Shown here in pieces: positions 59,950-64,000 of a stretch of DNA of 64,000 nt. A program made the translations under genes and the position numbers. The DNA comes from Arthrobacter agilis (GTDB lineage Bacteria > Actinomycetota > Actinomycetes > Actinomycetales > Micrococcaceae). How positions within the stretch are numbered: the stretch's first letter is position 1; the number at the start of each line of letters is the position of its first letter. The notes beneath the pieces were generated by a model that ran no database searches, was not told the DNA's origin, and saw only the letters and a list, made by a program, of their open reading frames with translations. The stretch covers positions 1,178,001 through 1,242,000 of the forward strand of contig NZ_JAUSXO010000001.1 of assembly GCF_030816075.1 (NCBI RefSeq). The letters are read 5' to 3'.

Positions 59950-61548
59950 GTGATTAGCGTATCGAACCTGGAGCTCCGGGCCGGAGCCCGCCTGCTGATG
60001 GACGAGGTCTCCTTCCGGGTGGACCGGGGTGACAAGATCGGGCTCGTGGGCCGCAACGGCGCCGGGAAGACGACGCTCACGAAGGTGCTGGCCGGTGAGT
60101 CCCTGCCGGCCGGTGGTACCGTGTCCCGCTCGGGGGAGATCGGGTACCTGCCCCAGGACCCGCGGACGCCGAACATGGAGCAGCTCGCCCGCGACCGCAT
60201 CCTCTCGGCCCGCAACCTCGACGCCGTCGTGGGGGAGCTCCGGCAGGCGCAGGAGGACATGGCGAGCGAGAAGACGTCCGTGCGCAACAAGGCCATGGCC
60301 CGCTACGACCGCATCGAGGCCGCCTTCCTCGCCGGGGGCGGGTACGCCGCGGAAGCCGAAGCGGCGTCGATCTCCTCCAACCTGGCGCTGCCCGAGCGCA
60401 TCCTCAACCAGCCCCTGAAGACGCTCTCCGGTGGCCAGCGCCGCCGCGTCGAACTGGCCCGCATCCTGTTCTCGGGTGCCGAGACCATGCTGCTCGACGA
60501 ACCGACGAACCACCTCGACGCCGATTCCATCACCTGGCTCCGCGACTTCCTCAAGAACCACCAGGGCGGCCTGATCGTGATCAGCCACGACGTGGAGCTC
60601 CTCGAGGCGACCGTCAACAAGGTGTTCCAGCTGGATGCGAACCGGGCGACGATCGACATCTACAACATGGGCTGGAAGCGCTACCAGCTGCAGCGCGAGA
60701 CGGATGAGCGTGCCCGCAAGCGTGAGCGAGCGAACGCTGAGAAGAAGGCGCAGGTCCTCATGGACCAGGCGAACAAGATGCGGGCCAAGGCGTCCAAGGC
60801 CGTCGCCGCCCAGAACATGGCCAAGCGCGCCGAGCGGCTGCTCGGCGGGCTCGACGCGGTCCGTGCCTCCGACCGCGTCGCGGCCCTGCGTTTCCCGGAC
60901 CCGTCGCCGTGCGGCAAGACCCCCATGACCGCGGAGGGCCTCAGCAAGTCCTACGGCTCGCTCGAGATCTTCACCGACGTCGACCTGGCCATCGACCGCG
61001 GATCCAAGGTGGTGATCCTCGGACTCAACGGTGCGGGGAAGACGACGCTGCTGCGCATGCTCGCTGGCGTGGACAAGCCCGACACCGGGCAGGTCATCGC
61101 CGGCCACGGCCTGAAGGTCGGGTACTACGCGCAGGAGCACGAGACGCTCGACACGCAGCGGACGGTGCTGGAGAACATGAAGTCCTCCGCCCCGGACATG
61201 CAGGACGCCGAGGTGCGCGGCATCCTCGGCTCGTTCCTGTTCTCCGGCGACGACGTCAACAAGCCGGCCGGCGTGCTCTCCGGCGGCGAGAAGACCCGCC
61301 TGGCACTCGCCACCATCGTCGCGTCGTCCGCCAACGTGCTGCTCCTCGACGAGCCGACGAACAACCTGGACCCGGCCAGCCGCGCCGAGATCCTCGGCGC
61401 TCTCAAGAACTACAGCGGCGCCGTGGTCATGGTCAGCCACGACGAGGGAGCGGTGGACGCCCTCGATCCCGAGCGCGTGGTCCTGCTGCCCGACGGCGTC
61501 GAGGACCTGTGGAACGCGGACTACCTGGAACTCGTCACCCTGGCCTAG
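59950..61548 (+). CDS. ABC-F family ATPase
   Basis: 532 residues, two ATPase modules without membrane helices. Walker A GRNGAGKTT (about 33-41) and GLNGAGKTT (about 358-366); signatures LSGGQRRRVELA and LSGGEKTRLALA; between them a long charged helical linker (about 255-305) that in ABC-F proteins reaches the ribosomal P-site tRNA. Members ease stalled translation or protect ribosomes from antibiotics; which applies here is unknown. A homologue (Rv1473) lies near suf in M. tuberculosis. GAAAGG precedes the GTG. Confidence 0.92.
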   Translation: MISVSNLELRAGARLLMDEVSFRVDRGDKIGLVGRNGAGKTTLTKVLAGESLPAGGTVSRSGEIGYLPQDPRTPNMEQLARDRILSARNLDAVVGELRQAQEDMASEKTSVRNKAMARYDRIEAAFLAGGGYAAEAEAASISSNLALPERILNQPLKTLSGGQRRRVELARILFSGAETMLLDEPTNHLDADSITWLRDFLKNHQGGLIVISHDVELLEATVNKVFQLDANRATIDIYNMGWKRYQLQRETDERARKRERANAEKKAQVLMDQANKMRAKASKAVAAQNMAKRAERLLGGLDAVRASDRVAALRFPDPSPCGKTPMTAEGLSKSYGSLEIFTDVDLAIDRGSKVVILGLNGAGKTTLLRMLAGVDKPDTGQVIAGHGLKVGYYAQEHETLDTQRTVLENMKSSAPDMQDAEVRGILGSFLFSGDDVNKPAGVLSGGEKTRLALATIVASSANVLLLDEPTNNLDPASRAEILGALKNYSGAVVMVSHDEGAVDALDPERVVLLPDGVEDLWNADYLELVTLA

Positions 61549-61569
61549 GCGGCGCGGGCCGGCACTCGG

Positions 61570-62904
61570 TCAGGCGGCGTCGACCGACCGCGATTCGAGG
61601 GCCGGGACGGCGCGCATCGGCGGGTGCCCGATCGCGTCGCGGCGTTTCGGACTCGTCCAGATCCCGCTCGAGCCGGCCGGGATGAACGCCCTCGGGATCT
61701 GGCTCAGGCAGATCGCCGCATCCAGCATGCGCACCAGGGGGAACAGCAGCCCGAAGAGCAGGTAGACGGGCCGTTTCAGGACCGCGGCCGCGAGGACGGA
61801 CAGCAGGAAGTCGGGCAGGAGGACGCCGACGAGCACGGCTTCCAGCGGCAGGACGTTCGCGAGCCAGTCCAGGGGCATCGGTACCCGCTGCATCTCGGGC
61901 GGGAGCGCGTCGAAGATCAGCGAGAGTGCCAGCAGGGGCAGCAGGGTCAGCAGCAGGACACCGCTGACGACGATCTCGATGATGTGCACCCAGAGGTTGA
62001 CCCAGAACTTCGAGAAGCGGAACCGGTAGCGCCTGACGGTCTGCCAGAAGCCGAGGTTCCAGCGCCTGATCTGGCGCATGTAGTCGCCGAGGTTGTCGGG
62101 ATCCTCGGTGTAGGCCACCGCCGCCGAGGGATGGAAGGCGATGCGTCCGAGCTTCCTCGCATGCACGTCGAACGTCATGTTGAAGTCCTCGATGACCAGG
62201 CCCCGGCCCGCGACGTCGATGTGCTTGAGCACCGACGTGCGGTACATGCTCGCGAAGCCCGGGACGATGTTCACGACGTTCGCCGCCTTGGCTGCCTGCC
62301 CGTACTTGAGCATGAGCTGGACGATCAGGTAGAGCCTGTCCCGGTAGGCCACGAGGAAGCGTCCGAGCAGCGGCGCCCTGCCGGTCCCGACGATGGACTT
62401 GGCCCGGCCGGCGACGGCGACGACCCCCGGGTCCGCGAAGAGGGGGAGACCGGTGGTCAGGTAGTCCTTCGTGGGGCGGGTGTCCGCGTCGAGGATGAGG
62501 ACCACCTCGAAGCGGTCGCAGAGCTCGAAGTACCTGATGCCCTCCGCCAGGGCACCGGCCTTCCCGCGGTTGACCTTCAGGTCCAGGACGTTGACGCCCA
62601 GCTCCTGGGCGATCCGGACGGTGGCGTCGGTGGACTTGTCGGAGACCACGTGGATGTTCTCGGGCGCCACCAGCTGCGCCGCCGCCCGGAGCGACCGCTC
62701 GATCGAGGCGGCCTCGTTGTGCGCGGCGATCAGGATCGCCACCGCGCCGGGGTCGGGTGTGCCCGGCGGCGGGCCGTCCCCGCGGGGGGAGGTCACGCGG
62801 CGGTACACCTCGCCGAGGCTGCGCCCGATCCCCACGAGGCTCCAGAAGGTGGTGCTGATACCGACCACCAGCAGGACCACGAGTAGCAGTGTCAGGAAGT
62901 CCAT
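61570..62904 (-). CDS. Processive-type family 2 glycosyltransferase
   Basis: 444 residues. N-terminal membrane helix (1-23), GT-A domain (about 50-290) with AAHNEAASIERS, ILDADTRP, EDFNMTFDVH and QIRRWNLG (the D, DxD, ED and QxxRW motifs of cellulose/poly-GlcNAc/hyaluronan synthases), and four or five C-terminal helices. It probably polymerises and exports a beta-linked polysaccharide; sugar unknown. GGAG precedes the ATG. Followed upstream by two genes likely in the same operon, which runs off the window. Confidence 0.9.
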   Translation of the reverse strand: MDFLTLLLVVLLVVGISTTFWSLVGIGRSLGEVYRRVTSPRGDGPPPGTPDPGAVAILIAAHNEAASIERSLRAAAQLVAPENIHVVSDKSTDATVRIAQELGVNVLDLKVNRGKAGALAEGIRYFELCDRFEVVLILDADTRPTKDYLTTGLPLFADPGVVAVAGRAKSIVGTGRAPLLGRFLVAYRDRLYLIVQLMLKYGQAAKAANVVNIVPGFASMYRTSVLKHIDVAGRGLVIEDFNMTFDVHARKLGRIAFHPSAAVAYTEDPDNLGDYMRQIRRWNLGFWQTVRRYRFRFSKFWVNLWVHIIEIVVSGVLLLTLLPLLALSLIFDALPPEMQRVPMPLDWLANVLPLEAVLVGVLLPDFLLSVLAAAVLKRPVYLLFGLLFPLVRMLDAAICLSQIPRAFIPAGSSGIWTSPKRRDAIGHPPMRAVPALESRSVDAA

Positions 62905-62954
62905 GATTCTCCGTTATCGAGGCGTCGGGTGAAGGGGAACATCGCGCGGCCCGC

Positions 62955-63809
62955 TCACTGGACCTGGCTGGTGGTGATCACGCGCAGCCAGGGTCCGTCG
63001 GGGACGTCCTCGGCATCGACGAACTGCCAGTCGACGCGGTCGTCCTGGCCGTCCAGGTTGCTGTAGCCCAGGCAGCCGTTGATGGCGGGGGACACGTCGA
63101 GTCCCGCGCCGTTGTACTCGGTGCTCGCGGGCCGCCGGTCGTCCTCGCCGAAGACGTAGGCGCTGTCGTCGTACAGCGCCGGCCCCGCATCCTGGATCTG
63201 CCCATAGCAGACGGCGTCGCCCTTCCTCAGCTTCACCCAGCGGTTCTTCATGAAGCTGTGGCGGCTGCTCGTCAGGAGCGCGGGATTGTCCGCGGCCTCC
63301 TCGGCAGCCCAGGGGATCACGGTGCCGCGCTGGGCGAAGGCTTCGGGATTGTTGAGGTCGTCGAACGGCAGGTCCAGGTAGAAGGGGTTCTCCAGGGGCG
63401 TCATGCTGCTGGGGAAGTAGCCGTTCCCGGCCACGCGTGGCTCGGTGCTGCACCCGTCGGCCGTCTCGATGCCGTCGCACCCGCCGTAGCTCTCCATCCA
63501 CCGCGAGTCGTAGGTGGAATAGACCTGGCTGCCGTCCTCGGCGTCGGGGTCGTGGATCTCGCCGACCCAGAAGGTCGTGGAGACGATGTCCGTGTGCCAC
63601 GGGTATTTCTCGTGACCCTGGGAGACGACGATCACCGTCGTGCACGCGACGAGCACCGCGACGGCGGCGACGGCCAGCACGATGGTGCGCCGGGTCTTTC
63701 GGGTGCGCACTGCCACCTCGGGATCCTCTTCCGTTGTCGGTTCGCGGAGGGACAGGCCGGTCCCGCCCGGGGTCGGTGCGTCGCCCGCGCCCGCCTGCCG
63801 CATCACCAT
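62955..63809 (-). CDS. Membrane-anchored extracytoplasmic protein, function unknown
   Basis: 284 residues. Cytoplasmic stretch of about 41, one membrane helix (42-62) after RTRKTRR, then about 220 residues outside. The outer domain has about four Cys (YGGCDGIETADGCS, AVCYG, NGCLGY) that could form disulfides, and an aromatic, acidic composition. LVAC within the helix resembles a lipobox, but the helix continues past it. ATG 63809, GTG 63806 (GTGA overlap with the upstream stop) and GTG starts near 63716 are all possible. 50 nt upstream of the glycosyltransferase; no family recognised. Confidence 0.75.
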   Translation of the reverse strand: MVMRQAGAGDAPTPGGTGLSLREPTTEEDPEVAVRTRKTRRTIVLAVAAVAVLVACTTVIVVSQGHEKYPWHTDIVSTTFWVGEIHDPDAEDGSQVYSTYDSRWMESYGGCDGIETADGCSTEPRVAGNGYFPSSMTPLENPFYLDLPFDDLNNPEAFAQRGTVIPWAAEEAADNPALLTSSRHSFMKNRWVKLRKGDAVCYGQIQDAGPALYDDSAYVFGEDDRRPASTEYNGAGLDVSPAINGCLGYSNLDGQDDRVDWQFVDAEDVPDGPWLRVITTSQVQ

Positions 63810-64000
63810 GACGACGCCAGGTTGTTCAGGGGAGCGAGGTTGTACAGGGACGCCAGGCTGTCCGCCGGCGCGGAGAATGTCCGCCGCACCTGCGCCAGGG
63901 TGGCCCCGACGGTGCGTGACACGAATTCGTCCCATGTGATGTCCACTTCCTGGCTGTAGTCGTCGGTGACGAGCGTCCCGGCCTCCCGGAGGTTCAGGCC
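63803..64000 (-). CDS. C-terminal fragment of an unknown protein
   Basis: The last 65 residues of a gene entering from the right edge (GLNLREAGTLVTDDYS ... LASLYNLAPLNNLASSW, stop at 63805-63803). Codon use fits coding sequence. Its stop overlaps the start of the membrane-anchored protein gene, so both belong to one operon. Family not recognised. Confidence 0.7.
   Translation of the reverse strand, partial: GLNLREAGTLVTDDYSQEVDITWDEFVSRTVGATLAQVRRTFSAPADSLASLYNLAPLNNLASSW

Overview
The window is a very GC-rich bacterial chromosome segment packed with core genes of a high-GC Gram-positive. Actinobacterial markers include WhiA, OpcA, a GAF-ANTAR regulator, a four-domain ribosomal protein S1, the SufR-led suf operon, ECF-type biotin uptake, an Eis-like acetyltransferase and a DUF3516-type helicase. 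Protein style and gene order fit the Micrococcaceae, most likely Arthrobacter in the broad sense; this is inferred without any database search. Gene order recalled from Mycobacterium tuberculosis is largely kept: polA-rpsA-coaE-uvrB-uvrA, then uvrC-rapZ-yvcK-whiA-gap-pgk-tpiA-secG, then pgl-opcA-zwf-(pgi)-tal-tkt, ctaB, ABC genes, sufR-B-D-C. No rRNA, tRNA, CRISPR, insertion sequence, prophage or defence system was seen.

Layout. 1-2.5 kb: the 5' part of an MprF-like lysyl-phosphatidylglycerol synthase and a hotdog thioesterase (minus). 2.5-8.4 kb: polA, an eis-like acetyltransferase, and rpsA behind a consensus promoter and a 190-nt leader. 8.5-13.4 kb: an RsmC/RlmG-like methyltransferase, a small acidic protein with a GAF-ANTAR regulator, a small unknown protein and a RecQ helicase. 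13.4-18 kb: coaE with an unusual repeat-bearing tail, uvrB, and terC behind a yybP-ykoY-type (manganese) riboswitch. 18-24.5 kb: S33 peptidase, GNAT, Ski2-like helicase, Tam-like methyltransferase, metallo-beta-lactamase-fold hydrolase, GntR regulator. 24.5-34 kb: uvrA with an SOS box, HAD phosphatase, acyltransferase, uvrC, rapZ, yvcK, whiA. 34-38.6 kb: sodA, then gap-pgk-tpiA-secG.

38.6-47.1 kb is a minus-strand pentose-phosphate operon, tkt-tal-pgi-zwf-opcA-pgl, whose later junctions mostly overlap by a few bases. A 26-bp near-perfect dyad covers its -35 region. 47.5-52.2 kb holds haem genes: ctaB (haem O synthase), a DapA-like lyase, and ctaA (haem A synthase) with an ABC exporter. 52.3-57.7 kb is sufR-sufB-sufD-Rieske-sufC-sufT for Fe-S assembly, without sufS or sufU. 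57.8-61.5 kb is the bioY-bioM-bioN biotin importer and an ABC-F ATPase. 61.6-64 kb, cut by the edge, has a processive-type glycosyltransferase, a membrane-anchored unknown protein and the tail of another unknown gene.

Two themes stand out. First, about a dozen genes start 5-9 nt after a TANNNT -10 hexamer, which points to leaderless transcripts. Second, two core genes (the Ski2-like helicase and sufD) are each out of frame by one surplus C in a short C run; in sufD this welds the protein to the next Rieske gene. Sequencing error is the simplest explanation, and the read data should settle it. I found no convincing undescribed multi-gene system. The best leads are the dyad before tkt, the suf frameshift/fusion with missing sufS-sufU, the coaE tail, and the exopolysaccharide-like locus at the right edge.
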